DNA of 64,000 nt from Variovorax paradoxus. Its GTDB lineage: Bacteria; Pseudomonadota; Gammaproteobacteria; Burkholderiales; Burkholderiaceae_C. The stretch spans positions 3,224,001 through 3,288,000 of the forward strand of contig NZ_CP123990.1 in NCBI RefSeq assembly GCF_029919115.1, given 5' to 3'. The position numbers and the translations under genes are program-made. Below are positions 27,423 to 35,942 of the stretch, piece after piece. Numbering within the stretch: position 1 is the first letter of the stretch; the number at the start of each line of letters is the position of its first letter. The notes beneath the pieces were generated by a model, which was not told where the DNA came from, searched no databases, and saw only the letters and a program-made list of their open reading frames with translations.

Positions 27423-28048
27423 CCGACGCGGTTGTTTTTCCTTCTGCTGCGTTGCCCGGATGGTTCGGCAAGTTGCCCGGCATGGGGGACTTTGCGCACC
27501 GGCGACTGCCCGAGTCGTTTCGTTCTGAGTGGGACCACTGGCTGCAGCGCGGCCTGGCGCGGCTGAAGGACCGGCATGAAGACTGGATTTCGCACTACCT
27601 GCAGGCGCCGGTGTGGTGCTTTGCGCTGGGGCCGGGCGTGGCGGGCCAAGGTGCGTGGATCGGCGTGATGATGCCTTCGGTCGATGGGGTGGGGCGGTAC
27701 TTTCCGATCACGCTGGCTGTCGAGTTCGATGCATCTGTCGGCGAGACGTTGGGGGGCGACGCGCTGCGGGGGCTTCTGCTGTGGTGGGAGCGGGGGACGC
27801 AGGCTGCGTTGGAGGGGCTTGAGGGGGATATGGATGCGCTGGGGTTCGATGCTTTGCTTGAGCGGTTGTTTGTTGCGACGCAAGGTGGTGTGGGGCGCGA
27901 GGGGGGAATGGAGTTGCTGGCTTTGCCTGGGGCGGGGGGGTCTTTGTGGCTTGGCGATCCTGGCTCTGAAGAGGGGGCTCGGATGGTTGTTGTCGGGTTG
28001 CCTTTGGGTGGGGAGTTCGAGGCTTTGTTTGTGGGGGAGGGGGAATGA
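27419..28048 (+). CDS. tagF: type VI secretion-associated protein TagF
   Basis: A 209-residue TagF-domain protein that starts with GTG overlapping the tssM stop. The signature GWFGKLPGMGDFAHRRLP is present at 13-30, followed by WDHWLQRGLA and GVMMPSVDGVGRYFPITLAVE. TagF proteins repress T6SS assembly after translation, sometimes as fusions to PppA phosphatase, and the Pseudomonas pathway involves threonine phosphorylation; here TagF is alone and neither PppA nor PpkA is adjacent. The second half of the gene is markedly depleted in C on the coding strand and rich in G runs, unlike the first half and unlike tssM. The reading frame stays open throughout, so the gene looks intact. Confidence 0.92.
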   Translation: MTDAVVFPSAALPGWFGKLPGMGDFAHRRLPESFRSEWDHWLQRGLARLKDRHEDWISHYLQAPVWCFALGPGVAGQGAWIGVMMPSVDGVGRYFPITLAVEFDASVGETLGGDALRGLLLWWERGTQAALEGLEGDMDALGFDALLERLFVATQGGVGREGGMELLALPGAGGSLWLGDPGSEEGARMVVVGLPLGGEFEALFVGEGE

Positions 28049-28103
28049 ACTCCTTGCTTTGTTTTGTTTCCCGGGGCCGGGTGTCGCCCCGGCGGGCGAC
28101 TCA

Positions 28104-28140
28104 CTTTCTTTGCTTCGCCAAAGAAAGTAAGCAAAGAAAG
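28104..28140. repeat. CTTTCTTTG hairpin repeat element
   Basis: CTTTCTTTG at 28104-28112 pairs perfectly with CAAAGAAAG at 28119-28127 across a CTTCGC loop, and a second copy of CAAAGAAAG at 28132-28140 can pair with the same left arm. Hairpins of this sequence type are widely scattered between genes in Burkholderiales genomes. It lies 55 bases after the tagF stop and could act as a bidirectional terminator or RNA-stabilising structure. Confidence 0.6.
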
Positions 28141-28262
28141 GCGACCCCTACTGTCTGCGTCCCTTCGCTTCGCTACGGGAAACCTGCGGTGCTCGACTCC
28201 GGCGGGGGTCCGCAGAACTCGCTTCGCTCAAACAGCTGCGGCCCTGATCCCGCCTCCATCTG

Positions 28263-28514
28263 CGCTCCTCGGCGCATACAGAAGGGGTGGGGAGCGGGCA
28301 GCCTTCGCTCTCGCTCGGCCACCAGGCCACCGCGGCTGCGCGCCGCAGTGGTTGGTATCGGCTGTTGGACTTGGGGCTCGCTCGGCCCCAACAGCCAATA
28401 CCAACAGCAGACTCAATGCCGACCACTGCGGCGCGCAGCGCCGCGGTGGCCTGGTGGCCGAGCGAAGCAAAGGCCCGTTCGGTTTCCAAGCCCCTCTGTA
28501 TGCGCCGAGGAGCG
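28263..28514. repeat. nested long inverted repeat between convergent genes
   Basis: Three nested arm pairs share one centre near 28378. The outer arms are 19 bases, 28263-28281 with 28496-28514. The middle arms are about 41-43 bases, 28311-28351 with 28423-28465, perfect except for a two-base insertion in the right arm. The inner arms are 17 bases with one mismatch, 28352-28368 with 28388-28404, closing on a core in which TTGGGGC pairs with GCCCCAA. The whole could extrude as a cruciform or fold as a long RNA hairpin in either direction of transcription. Open frames cross the element on both strands but share no features with genes and are explained by the symmetry. It fills most of the 526-base gap between tagF and the SDR gene; the rest of the gap is unremarkable apart from the small hairpin at 28104-28140. 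Confidence 0.85.
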
Positions 28515-28574
28515 GAGGCCCGGCCTCGGAACCCAAACAAAGCCCGCGTCCTCAGAAGCAACCAAGCAAACGAC

Positions 28575-29345
28575 TCAGCGCGCGTGCGTAACCCCCCCAT
28601 CCACCACCAACGTAGACCCCATCACATAGTCCCCCGCCTGCGAAGCCAAATAAATAGCCGCCCCCGCCATATCCTCCGGCACCCCAATCCGCCCCGCAGG
28701 AATCCGCTCCTTCACCTCATCTCCATGATCACGCGCCAGCTTGTTCATGTCCGAAGCAAACGCCCCCGGCGCAATCGCACTCACCACAATCCGCTCTTGC
28801 GCGAGCCTCAGCGCCATCCGCCGAGTCAGCTGAATCAACCCGGCCTTGCTCGCCGCATACGAATAGGTCTCCTGCGGATTCACTGAAATGCCGTCGATCG
28901 AGGCAATGTTGATGACCTTCGCCAAGTGATCGGTCGCCGCCTTCTTGAGCATCGGCGTCAGCGCCTTGGTCAAGAAGAAGGGCGTCTTCAGGTTCAGGTC
29001 CACCACCTTGTCCCAGCCGCTCTCGGGAAACTCGTCATACGGCGCGCCCCACGCCGCACCGGCGTTGTTCACCAGGATGTCGAGCGAGCTTTCATGCTTG
29101 GCATACGCATCGACCAGCGCCTGCGCACCTTCCAGTGTCGACACGTCGGCCGGCAAGGACACACACTGCCCGAAGGCCGAAAGCTCCTTGGCGGTCTGGT
29201 CGCATGCGGCTGCCTTGCGGGCCGAGATGTACACGCGCGCGCCCTGGGCCAGAAAGCCTTCGGCAATCATGCGGCCGATGCCGCGCGAGCCGCCGGTGAT
29301 CAAGGCGCTGCGGCCCTTCAGCGAGAAGAGTTGGGTGGTGTCCAT
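28575..29345 (-). CDS. SDR family NAD(P)-dependent oxidoreductase
   Basis: A 256-residue classical short-chain dehydrogenase/reductase. The cofactor motif is TGGSRGIG (18-25), and NNAG follows in the middle (LVNNAGAAWG). The catalytic Tyr and Lys are in YSYAASKAG, with Ser in INIASIDG. The C-terminus has VDGG near the end (TLVVDGGVTH). The substrate cannot be told from sequence; it resembles acetoacetyl-CoA or gluconate-type reductases in length. The ATG at 29345 is the natural start with the Rossmann motif close behind. The last third of the gene has strong G-over-C bias on its coding strand, the mirror image of the end of tagF on the other side of the inverted repeat. Confidence 0.93.
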   Translation of the reverse strand: MDTTQLFSLKGRSALITGGSRGIGRMIAEGFLAQGARVYISARKAAACDQTAKELSAFGQCVSLPADVSTLEGAQALVDAYAKHESSLDILVNNAGAAWGAPYDEFPESGWDKVVDLNLKTPFFLTKALTPMLKKAATDHLAKVINIASIDGISVNPQETYSYAASKAGLIQLTRRMALRLAQERIVVSAIAPGAFASDMNKLARDHGDEVKERIPAGRIGVPEDMAGAAIYLASQAGDYVMGSTLVVDGGVTHAR

Positions 29346-29412
29346 GGTGCAGGTGTCTCCTGAATGAAAGATTTCAGGAAACGAGCTTAGTGCGCCGCGT
29401 GCGCGCAGCGCG

Positions 29413-30324
29413 TCACCTTGGCGGCAGCGACAGGCTCCGGGGGCTTGTGAAGCTGCGCAGCTCGCCGCTCACCGGGTCCTGAAATGCCACCGACTTTGCC
29501 AGCAGCTGCAACGGCTTTTCGAAGTCGTCGGTATCGGGCGGCAGAAGCGTGGGATAGATCGGGTCGTTGACGATCGGCATGCCCAGCGCCATGCAATGCA
29601 CCCGCAGCTGGTGCTTGCGGCCCGTCACCGGCGAAAGTTCCAGCAGGGCGTAGCCATCGGCCGCCTGCCGCACGACGATGCGCGTTTCCGAATTCGGCTC
29701 GCCGGCTTCTTCCTTCACGCGCATGAAATGCTCGTCGTCGACCAGCCGGCTGCAGTAGGTGCCGGGCACCGACGACACGCCCGGTTGCCACGGCACTACG
29801 GCTTCGTAGTGCTTGGCGATGCGGCGCTCGGGAAACATGGCCTGGTAGGCGCCCCGGGTTCCGGGTCGCACCGAAAAGAGCACCAGCCCCGCCGTGCTGC
29901 GGTCGATACGATGCAACGGCACCAGGTCGTCGAGCTTCAATTTGCGCTTGAGCCGCACCAGCAGGCTTTCCTGCAGGTATTTGCCCGTGGGCGTCACGGG
30001 CAGGAAGTGGGGCTTGTCGACCACCACGAGGTGGTCGTCCTGGAACAGCACCTGCTCGTCGAACGGAATGCGCACCTCTGTGTCGAGCGTGCGGTAGTAG
30101 TACACCCGCAGCGGCGCCTGGTAGCGGCGCTGGGCGGTCACGGGTACGCCGTGCTCGTCGATCACGTCGCCGGCTTCGATGCGGGCCATCCATGCGTCGG
30201 GAGTGATCGCCGGAAAGCGTTCGATCAAGAACTCGACGATGGTGGGCCAGTGGCCCTGCGGCAAGCCGACGCAGCTCGGGCCGACCCCATCGCGCGTGGG
30301 CAGCGGCAAGCGCGGGCTCGTCAT
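29413..30324 (-). CDS. RluA-family pseudouridine synthase
   Basis: A 303-residue RNA pseudouridine synthase. The catalytic Asp lies in LHRIDRSTAGLVLFS, the RluA signature, and the second conserved segment LSPVTGRKHQLRVH is present. The N-terminal 95 residues hold an S4-like RNA-binding region (AWMARIEAGDVIDEHG) before VVVDKPHFLPVTP. The target could be rRNA or tRNA; the sequence alone does not decide. The ATG at 30324 overlaps the stop of the LRR-kinase gene by four bases, so it is the downstream member of a coupled pair. A longer reading frame upstream is only a shadow of that kinase. Confidence 0.93.
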   Translation of the reverse strand: MTSPRLPLPTRDGVGPSCVGLPQGHWPTIVEFLIERFPAITPDAWMARIEAGDVIDEHGVPVTAQRRYQAPLRVYYYRTLDTEVRIPFDEQVLFQDDHLVVVDKPHFLPVTPTGKYLQESLLVRLKRKLKLDDLVPLHRIDRSTAGLVLFSVRPGTRGAYQAMFPERRIAKHYEAVVPWQPGVSSVPGTYCSRLVDDEHFMRVKEEAGEPNSETRIVVRQAADGYALLELSPVTGRKHQLRVHCMALGMPIVNDPIYPTLLPPDTDDFEKPLQLLAKSVAFQDPVSGELRSFTSPRSLSLPPR

Positions 30325-31631
30325 TGCGAGAGCTCGCCCTGGAGCCGCGACAGCGCCTCGGCAAACGACGGCCGCGCGGCAATGTCGGGTTGCATGCAGC
30401 GGTCTTTCAATGCGGCCATGGCGTCTGGCGGTGCATCGCTGCAGCGGTCGAGCAGCTCTTCCAGCAGGCAGCCGAAGGCGCGCATCTCCAGCCGTTGCAA
30501 GGCTTCGATCTGCACCGGGTCGAGCGCGCCCGTCATCCAGGCTGCGCCAAAGTCGCCGAGCAGCCCGCCGCCCTGTGCGCTCCACAGGATGTTGTGCGCG
30601 TAGAGGTCGCCGTGCAAGATGCCGCGCGCATGCAGATGCTGCATGGCAGAAGCGATGTCGCGCGCCATGCGCAACGCCACGCCGGAAGTCCATTGCGCGT
30701 CGGCCGCGTAGACGTCGCGTGTGCACGACGCCAGGCTCGGGGGGGCCGCGAGCGTGCGAAAAGATGGGTCCACCAGCGCCATGACCAGGCCTTCGGTCCC
30801 TTCCGGATGCCCGCCGACCCGGCTTTGCGCGGCAATCAATGTCGGATGCGCGCCGGCCGCGATGCTCGCGGCCATTTCACTGTGCGGCCAACCGTCGCTC
30901 GTCACCGCGCCCTTGAACAGCTTGACGGCCACGGGCTTCGATGTCGTGCCGAGCGTCGCCCGGTAGATCACCCCCGAGGCGCCTTCGCCGAGCTTTTTGC
31001 CGAGCGCCAGCTCGCGCCAGTCGACGCGCGGCACCGATTGCGCGGCAATGGCCGCGTCTTCGGCTTGCGCATCGAAAGGGTTGCCCGCGCCCGCAAGCCA
31101 AGAAAGCCGCGGCAACGAGAGCAGCCATTGGGGCAGAGCCTCGAAGCGATTGGCCGAGATGCGCAGCAGCTCGATCTGGTCGCAGGCCGCCAGCGATTCC
31201 GGCAGTGCGTGCAACTGATTGCCGGCGAGCATGAGCTTCTGCATTCGCGCGCACTGGCCAATCGCCTCGGGCAATGCCTCGACCTGGTTGTCCGTCAGGA
31301 TCAGCCAGCGCAGCGAAGGTAATTGCAGCGCGGCAGCGGGTACGGTGCGGATGCGGTTGGCCTTGAAGCCGACCATCTCCAGGCCCTGGCATCGGCCGAT
31401 CGGTTCGGGCAACTGCGTAAAGCGGTTGTCGGAGCAGAACAGCACGCGCAGGCGGTGCAGCCGGTCCAGATCGTCCGGCAGCGCATCGAGCGCGTTGCCC
31501 GAAAGGTTCAATACCTCGAGCGAATCGGCAAGGTCGAAAATCTCGCGCGGAAACTCGGTGAGTCCGCACGAGAGGTCGATTCGTTTGGCGCCAGCCAGCC
31601 GGCCGGCGCGCAGCTCAGCCAGCGTGTCCAT
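30321..31631 (-). CDS. leucine-rich-repeat protein kinase fusion
   Basis: A 436-residue cytoplasmic fusion. Residues 15-185 hold about six to seven leucine-rich repeats of 23 residues (SLEVLNLSGNALDALPDDL, LRWLILTDNQVEALPEAI). Residues 206-430 form a eukaryotic-like kinase with a glycine loop LGEGASGVIY (214-223), the ATP-anchoring Lys in VAVKLFK (K237), a catalytic loop HGDLYAHN (D342, N347) and the metal motif GDFG (D360). The loop has HGD rather than the more common HRD, but the key residues are present, so it should be active. No transmembrane segment is visible. It is coupled through ATGA to the pseudouridine synthase. Related LRR-kinases occur in Pseudomonas and Burkholderiales, but I know of no defined function. 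Confidence 0.88.
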   Translation of the reverse strand: MDTLAELRAGRLAGAKRIDLSCGLTEFPREIFDLADSLEVLNLSGNALDALPDDLDRLHRLRVLFCSDNRFTQLPEPIGRCQGLEMVGFKANRIRTVPAAALQLPSLRWLILTDNQVEALPEAIGQCARMQKLMLAGNQLHALPESLAACDQIELLRISANRFEALPQWLLSLPRLSWLAGAGNPFDAQAEDAAIAAQSVPRVDWRELALGKKLGEGASGVIYRATLGTTSKPVAVKLFKGAVTSDGWPHSEMAASIAAGAHPTLIAAQSRVGGHPEGTEGLVMALVDPSFRTLAAPPSLASCTRDVYAADAQWTSGVALRMARDIASAMQHLHARGILHGDLYAHNILWSAQGGGLLGDFGAAWMTGALDPVQIEALQRLEMRAFGCLLEELLDRCSDAPPDAMAALKDRCMQPDIAARPSFAEALSRLQGELSQ

Positions 31632-31652
31632 CCGGCAAGTCTAAATCCCTGG

Positions 31653-32720
31653 CTAGACGGCGCTGCGGCCTCCGAAGCGGTAGACGCCGTCCTTGCCCAG
31701 TTCGCGCCTGACTTGGCCCGAAAACCACAGCAGGTGCAGGTGCGCCACCGTTTCGCCCATGGCAAAGGTCATCTGGTGCAGGTCGAGTTCGCGCTTGAAC
31801 AGGATCGGGAGGCCCTCGGCTGCGGTAAGCGGGCGGGCGGTGCAGGCTTCGAGCAGTTCGGCCAGCCGGTCGCGGTGGTGCTCCTGCAACTGGTCGACGC
31901 GGCGGTGAATGCCGGTGAACGGCTTGCCGTGCGAAGGCAGGCCCAGCGTGTCTGCGGGCAGCGCCTTGAACTTGTCGATGCTGTCCAGGAAGAGCCGCAG
32001 CGAGTTGGCTTCTGGCTCGCCCGAATGCACGCTCACGTTGGTCGAAATACGCGGCAGCATCATGTCGCCGCCAAGCAGCAGCTTCAATTCGTCGCAGTAC
32101 AGCGCGATGTGCTCTGGCGCATGGCCGTAGCCGCTGATGCAGCGCCAGGCGTGGCCGTTGATGGTGACCGTGTCGCCGTCCATCATGCGCGTGAAGCGAT
32201 CGGGCACCGACGGCACCATGTTGGCGTAGTAGTTGGTGCGGGCGCGAATCTTGGCCACTGCCTCCGGATCGGTCAGGCCGTGCGACGCAAAGAAGTTGGC
32301 GGCCTGGTCGCCGCCGGCCAGCGTGTCGCCGGCGGAAGTCAGCACGCGCGCCACGTGGTAGTCGGTCGAGCTGATCCACAGCGGCGCGTTCCAGCGCTTG
32401 CACAGCCAGTCGGCCAGGCCGATGTGGTCGGGATGCATGTGCGTGACGATCACGCGCAGGATCGGCAGGCCCTGCAGTTGCGTTTCGAACACCTGCTCCC
32501 ATTGCGCGCGGGCTTCGTCGTGGGCAATGCAGCAGTCGACCACCGTCCAGCCTTCGACGCCGTCGAGGCTGTCGCGCAGCAGCCAGAGGTTGATGTGGTC
32601 GAGCGCAAACGGCAGCCGCATGCGGATCCATCGCACGCCCGGCGCGACTTCCAGTGCTTCGCCGGGCGCGGGCAGGGTGTCGCCCAGGGGGTAGTGGAGT
32701 TCGCGTTCGAGGAGGTTCAT
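31653..32720 (-). CDS. MBL-fold metallo-hydrolase
   Basis: A 355-residue metallo-beta-lactamase-fold hydrolase. The zinc motif is VTHMHPDHIG (near 95-103), with a further His in YGHAPEHIALY and GGDMMLP supplying the bridging Asp, and HGKPF near 264. The C-terminal third (LYLF-like helices, HQMTFAMGETVAHLHLLW) is typical of the glyoxalase II/RNase-related branch with an added helical domain. The substrate is unknown. The ATG at 32720 has no purine-rich ribosome-binding site, and a 20-base palindrome begins eight bases upstream of it, so it may be translated from a leaderless transcript under that operator. It is divergent from the MerR regulator. Confidence 0.88.
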   Translation of the reverse strand: MNLLERELHYPLGDTLPAPGEALEVAPGVRWIRMRLPFALDHINLWLLRDSLDGVEGWTVVDCCIAHDEARAQWEQVFETQLQGLPILRVIVTHMHPDHIGLADWLCKRWNAPLWISSTDYHVARVLTSAGDTLAGGDQAANFFASHGLTDPEAVAKIRARTNYYANMVPSVPDRFTRMMDGDTVTINGHAWRCISGYGHAPEHIALYCDELKLLLGGDMMLPRISTNVSVHSGEPEANSLRLFLDSIDKFKALPADTLGLPSHGKPFTGIHRRVDQLQEHHRDRLAELLEACTARPLTAAEGLPILFKRELDLHQMTFAMGETVAHLHLLWFSGQVRRELGKDGVYRFGGRSAV

Positions 32721-32728
32721 GTAAGATT

Positions 32729-32748
32729 GACGTTTACGTAAACGTCAT
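32729..32748. promoter_or_regulatory. 20-bp palindromic operator, LiuR/MerR type
   Basis: A perfect 20-base palindrome made of TGACGTTTAC and its complement, centred on the ACGT core between 32738 and 32739. It lies between the divergent MBL hydrolase (eight bases from its start) and the MerR regulator (94 bases from its start). MerR-family LiuR proteins, which the regulator resembles, bind palindromes with a TTTACGTAAA-like core, so this is the expected autoregulatory and target site. I found no second copy in front of the thiolase or acyl-CoA dehydrogenase genes. Confidence 0.75.
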
Positions 32749-32842
32749 GGGTTAAGGGCATCATTGTAGGGAGACCGGGGCAAACCTGCTGTCGCCACCG
32801 CAACGCCCCTCCAGACGGCTCTTCGACCGATTTCAGACATAC

Positions 32843-33241
32843 ATGTCCGCGCAAACCTTCACCATCAGCCAGCTCGCGAAGGAGTTCGACCTGACGACGC
32901 GCGCCATTCGCTTCTATGAAGACATGGGGCTGCTGACGCCGGAGCGGGCCGGCATGCAGCGCGTTTACAGCGCGCGAGACCGGGCGCGGCTCACGCTCAC
33001 GCTGCGCGCCAAGCGCCTGGGCCTGAGCCTGACGGAGGCCAAGGAAATCCTCGACATGTACGACAGCCCGCGCGACACCGTGGCGCAGCTGCAGAAGTTT
33101 CTCGGCGTGCTGGGCGCGCACCGCGCCCAGCTGGAAGAGCAGCTTGCCGAACTGCAGGCCAACCTGGCCGAAGTACGCGAGCACGAGAAAAAAGGCCGCG
33201 CGGCGCTGGCCAAGGCCCAACGGGCGGCCAAGGCGGCCTGA
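32843..33241 (+). CDS. MerR-family transcriptional regulator, LiuR-like
   Basis: A 132-residue MerR regulator. The N-terminal winged helix is typical (FTISQLAKEFDLTTRAIRFYEDMGLLTPERAG), with RVYSARDRARLTLTLRAKRLGLSL following. A long coiled coil (about 80-125) mediates dimerisation. There is no metal-binding Cys cluster, which fits the LiuR/branched-chain-amino-acid group better than the metal sensors. Its upstream region holds the palindrome at 32729-32748. In other proteobacteria LiuR controls leucine and isovalerate degradation; here the thiolase and acyl-CoA dehydrogenase genes a few kilobases away would suit the theme but lack a matching site. Confidence 0.88.
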   Translation: MSAQTFTISQLAKEFDLTTRAIRFYEDMGLLTPERAGMQRVYSARDRARLTLTLRAKRLGLSLTEAKEILDMYDSPRDTVAQLQKFLGVLGAHRAQLEEQLAELQANLAEVREHEKKGRAALAKAQRAAKAA

Positions 33242-33296
33242 CCCAGGGGCCACTGATATACCGCATCCGAATCACGACTCATCGACAATCACGCCC

Positions 33297-34067
33297 ATGT
33301 CCGACACTCTTGATGACCTCTTTGCCCACAACCGTGCCTGGTCCGCACAGATGGAACGCGACCGGCCCGGCTTCTTCACCAGCCTGGTGAAGCAGCAGAC
33401 GCCGCGCTACATGTGGATCGGCTGTTCCGACAGCCGCGTGCCCGCCAATCAGATCACCGGCCTCGAGCCCGGCGAGGTGTTCGTGCACCGCAACGTTGCC
33501 AACATCGTGGTGCATTCCGACCTGAACGCGCTCTCGGCGATTCAATTTGCCGTAGAGCACCTGAAGGTCGAGCACATCATGGTGGTCGGCCACTACGGCT
33601 GCGCGGGCGTCAAGGCGGCGCTCAGCGGCAAGCGCATCGGCCTGGCCGACAACTGGATCCGCCACATCCAGGACGTGCGCGACCGCCACGCCGTCATGCT
33701 CGACAGCCTGCCCGAAGACGTGCGCGTCGACGCGCTGTGCGAGCTCAACGTGGCCGAGCAGGTGGTCAACGTGGCCGTCAGCACCGTCATGGTCGATGCC
33801 TGGGGCCGCGGCCAGAAGGTCAAGATCCATGGCTGGACCTTCGGCGTGCACGACGGCCTGCTGCAGGACCTCGGCTTGAACGTCGACGGCGCCAAGCCGC
33901 TCGACGCGGTGTACAAGGCGGCGGTTCAGCGCATTCGCTACAAGTGGAGCAAGCCGCTGGGCGCCTCGCCGTCCGGCCAGGCAGGTGCGGACGGAATCGC
34001 TCCTGAAGCCATTCCGGCTATTCCGGTCGTTCAGGCCGCCGCAGGCAGCGAAACGAAAACCGGCTGA
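33297..34067 (+). CDS. beta-carbonic anhydrase
   Basis: A 256-residue beta-class carbonic anhydrase that interconverts carbon dioxide and bicarbonate. The zinc ligands are visible as C43 in WIGCSDSR (with the D45/R47 dyad), H99 and C102 in GHYGCAG. The core ends near residue 215. The last 40 residues are an Ala/Pro/Gly-rich tail without conserved motifs. I chose the ATG at 33297 because the core begins at once ([12 protein letters not shown]); the frame is open further upstream but overlaps the MerR gene. It is followed by aceK with a four-base gap. Confidence 0.95.
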   Translation: MSDTLDDLFAHNRAWSAQMERDRPGFFTSLVKQQTPRYMWIGCSDSRVPANQITGLEPGEVFVHRNVANIVVHSDLNALSAIQFAVEHLKVEHIMVVGHYGCAGVKAALSGKRIGLADNWIRHIQDVRDRHAVMLDSLPEDVRVDALCELNVAEQVVNVAVSTVMVDAWGRGQKVKIHGWTFGVHDGLLQDLGLNVDGAKPLDAVYKAAVQRIRYKWSKPLGASPSGQAGADGIAPEAIPAIPVVQAAAGSETKTG

Positions 34068-34071
34068 ACGC

Positions 34072-35892
34072 ATGTTCCCGCAGCGCCTCGATTCGCCGCT
34101 GGCTTACGACATCGCCAAGGCGATGATCGATGGGTTCAATCGCCATTACAGCCTCTTCCGCGCCGAATCGGCCCGTGCCAAGCACCGCTTCGAAACGGCC
34201 GACTGGCACGGCCAGCAGCGCGCGCAGCGCGAGCGCATCGAGTTCTATGACCTGCGGGTGAACGAAGCCGTGGCCCGGCTCGAGAAGGAGTTCAAGGCCG
34301 GCGACCAGCCGATGGAGGTGTGGCACCAGGTCAAGCTGCACTTCATCGGCCTTCTGGTGGACCACCACCAGCCCGAGCTGGCCGAGAGCTTCTTCAACTC
34401 GGTAACCACCAAGATCCTGCACCGCGCCTACTTCCAGAACGACTTCATCTTCGTTCGGCCGGCCATCAGCACCGAATACATCGAGCCGCGCGGCGCGCCC
34501 ACGTACAGGCCCTACTACCCATCGCACGACACGCTGGCCGACACCATCGAGCAGATGCTGGACGACTATGGCCTGCAGGGCAGCTTTGCCAACAAGCGGC
34601 GTGATTCCGAGAGGGTGGCGCACGCGATCATGGGGCGCTTTCACCAGGTGAAGCTGCGCGCCAACTTCCAGATCCAGGTGCTGTCGGGGCTGTTCTACCG
34701 CAACAAGGGCGCCTACGTGGTCGGCAAGATCATGAACGGGTTTGTCGAGCTGCCGTTCTCGCTGCCCATATTGCACGACAGGCATGGCAAGTTCTATGTG
34801 GATGCGGCGCTCTTCGGCGAAGACGACCTGCAGATGCTCTTCAGCTTTGCGCGCGCCTACTTCATGGTCGACATGGAAGTGCCTTCGGCGTGCGTGCAGT
34901 TCCTGCGCTCGCTCATGCCGCGCAAGCCGCGCGCCGAAATCTACAACGCGCTGGGCCTTGCAAAGCAGGGCAAGACGCTGTTCTACCGCGACTTTCTTTC
35001 GCACCTCAACTATTCGAGCGACCGCTTCCGCATTGCGCCGGGCATCAAGGGCATGGTCATGCTGGTGTTCGACCTGCCTTCGTTTCCGTTCGTCTTCAAG
35101 GTCATCAAGGACTTCTATCCGCCGCAGAAAGACACCACGCGCGAGCAGATCAAGGGCAAGTACCTGCTGGTGAAGCAGCACGACCGCGTCGGCCGCATGG
35201 CCGACACGCTGGAGTACAGCGACGTGGGTTTTCCGCTCGACCGCTTCGAGCCCGAGCTGATCGAGGAAATCCGGAAGTTCGCGCCCAGCCAGCTCGAGAT
35301 TGCCGACCGCGACGGCAACGGGGAGATGGAGTTGGTGCTCAAGCACGTCTACATCGAGCGCCGCATGATCCCGCTCAACATCTTTCTGCAAGAGGCCTTC
35401 GACACGCTGGCCAACCCCGAAAGCCCGGCGCATGCCAAGCGCGCGCAGGAGCAACTGGAGCACGCGGTCGTCGAATACGGCAACGCCATCAAGGACATGG
35501 TGGCCGCCAACATCTTTCCCGGCGACATGCTGTGGAAGAACTTCGGCGTCACGCGCGGAGGCAAGGTCGTTTTCTACGACTACGACGAAATCGAATACAT
35601 CACCGACTGCCAGTTCCGCAAGGTGCCCGCGGCGCGCAACGAGGAAGACGAGATGAGCGGCGAGGTCTGGTATTCGGTCGGCCCGAAGGACGTGTTTCCC
35701 GAAACCTTCGGCCCCTTTTTGCTGGGCAACGACGCGGTGCGCGAAGCCTTCATGGCGCACCACGCCGACCTGCTTGACGCCGCCTTCTGGCAGCACCACA
35801 AGGAACGCATCCAGGCCGGGCAGATGCTCGATGTGTTCCCGTACGAAGAAGCGCAGCGCTTTCCGCACGACGGACATGCAACGCATTTTTGA
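34072..35892 (+). CDS. aceK: isocitrate dehydrogenase kinase/phosphatase
   Basis: A 606-residue bifunctional enzyme that phosphorylates and dephosphorylates isocitrate dehydrogenase and so sets the branch between the TCA cycle and the glyoxylate bypass. The ATP-binding region [12 protein letters not shown] with [18 protein letters not shown] is characteristic, as are the C-terminal [23 protein letters not shown] and FYDYDEIEY. The start at 34072 gives the usual N-terminus ([13 protein letters not shown]); the frame continues 29 codons upstream only because it overlaps the end of the carbonic anhydrase gene. No isocitrate lyase or malate synthase gene is adjacent, unlike the enterobacterial aceBAK operon. 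Confidence 0.95.
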   Translation: MFPQRLDSPLAYDIAKAMIDGFNRHYSLFRAESARAKHRFETADWHGQQRAQRERIEFYDLRVNEAVARLEKEFKAGDQPMEVWHQVKLHFIGLLVDHHQPELAESFFNSVTTKILHRAYFQNDFIFVRPAISTEYIEPRGAPTYRPYYPSHDTLADTIEQMLDDYGLQGSFANKRRDSERVAHAIMGRFHQVKLRANFQIQVLSGLFYRNKGAYVVGKIMNGFVELPFSLPILHDRHGKFYVDAALFGEDDLQMLFSFARAYFMVDMEVPSACVQFLRSLMPRKPRAEIYNALGLAKQGKTLFYRDFLSHLNYSSDRFRIAPGIKGMVMLVFDLPSFPFVFKVIKDFYPPQKDTTREQIKGKYLLVKQHDRVGRMADTLEYSDVGFPLDRFEPELIEEIRKFAPSQLEIADRDGNGEMELVLKHVYIERRMIPLNIFLQEAFDTLANPESPAHAKRAQEQLEHAVVEYGNAIKDMVAANIFPGDMLWKNFGVTRGGKVVFYDYDEIEYITDCQFRKVPAARNEEDEMSGEVWYSVGPKDVFPETFGPFLLGNDAVREAFMAHHADLLDAAFWQHHKERIQAGQMLDVFPYEEAQRFPHDGHATHF

Positions 35893-35942
35893 TTGAGCCA
35901 CTGTCCACAGCCACCCCTTTCACTTTTTCGAAGGAGACCCCC

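Noticed and set aside
28263..28514. Possible CRISPR or insertion sequence at the repeat
   Set aside because: There is one pair of inverted arms rather than direct repeats with spacers, and no transposase or target duplication.
28064..28629. Several open frames across the nested inverted repeat, in both directions
   Set aside because: They read each other's mirror image because of the repeat symmetry and have no protein-like features or start signals.
29387..30382. A minus-strand frame of 331 codons overlapping the pseudouridine synthase
   Set aside because: It is out of frame with the RluA motifs and consists of shadow Arg/Ala/Gly sequence.
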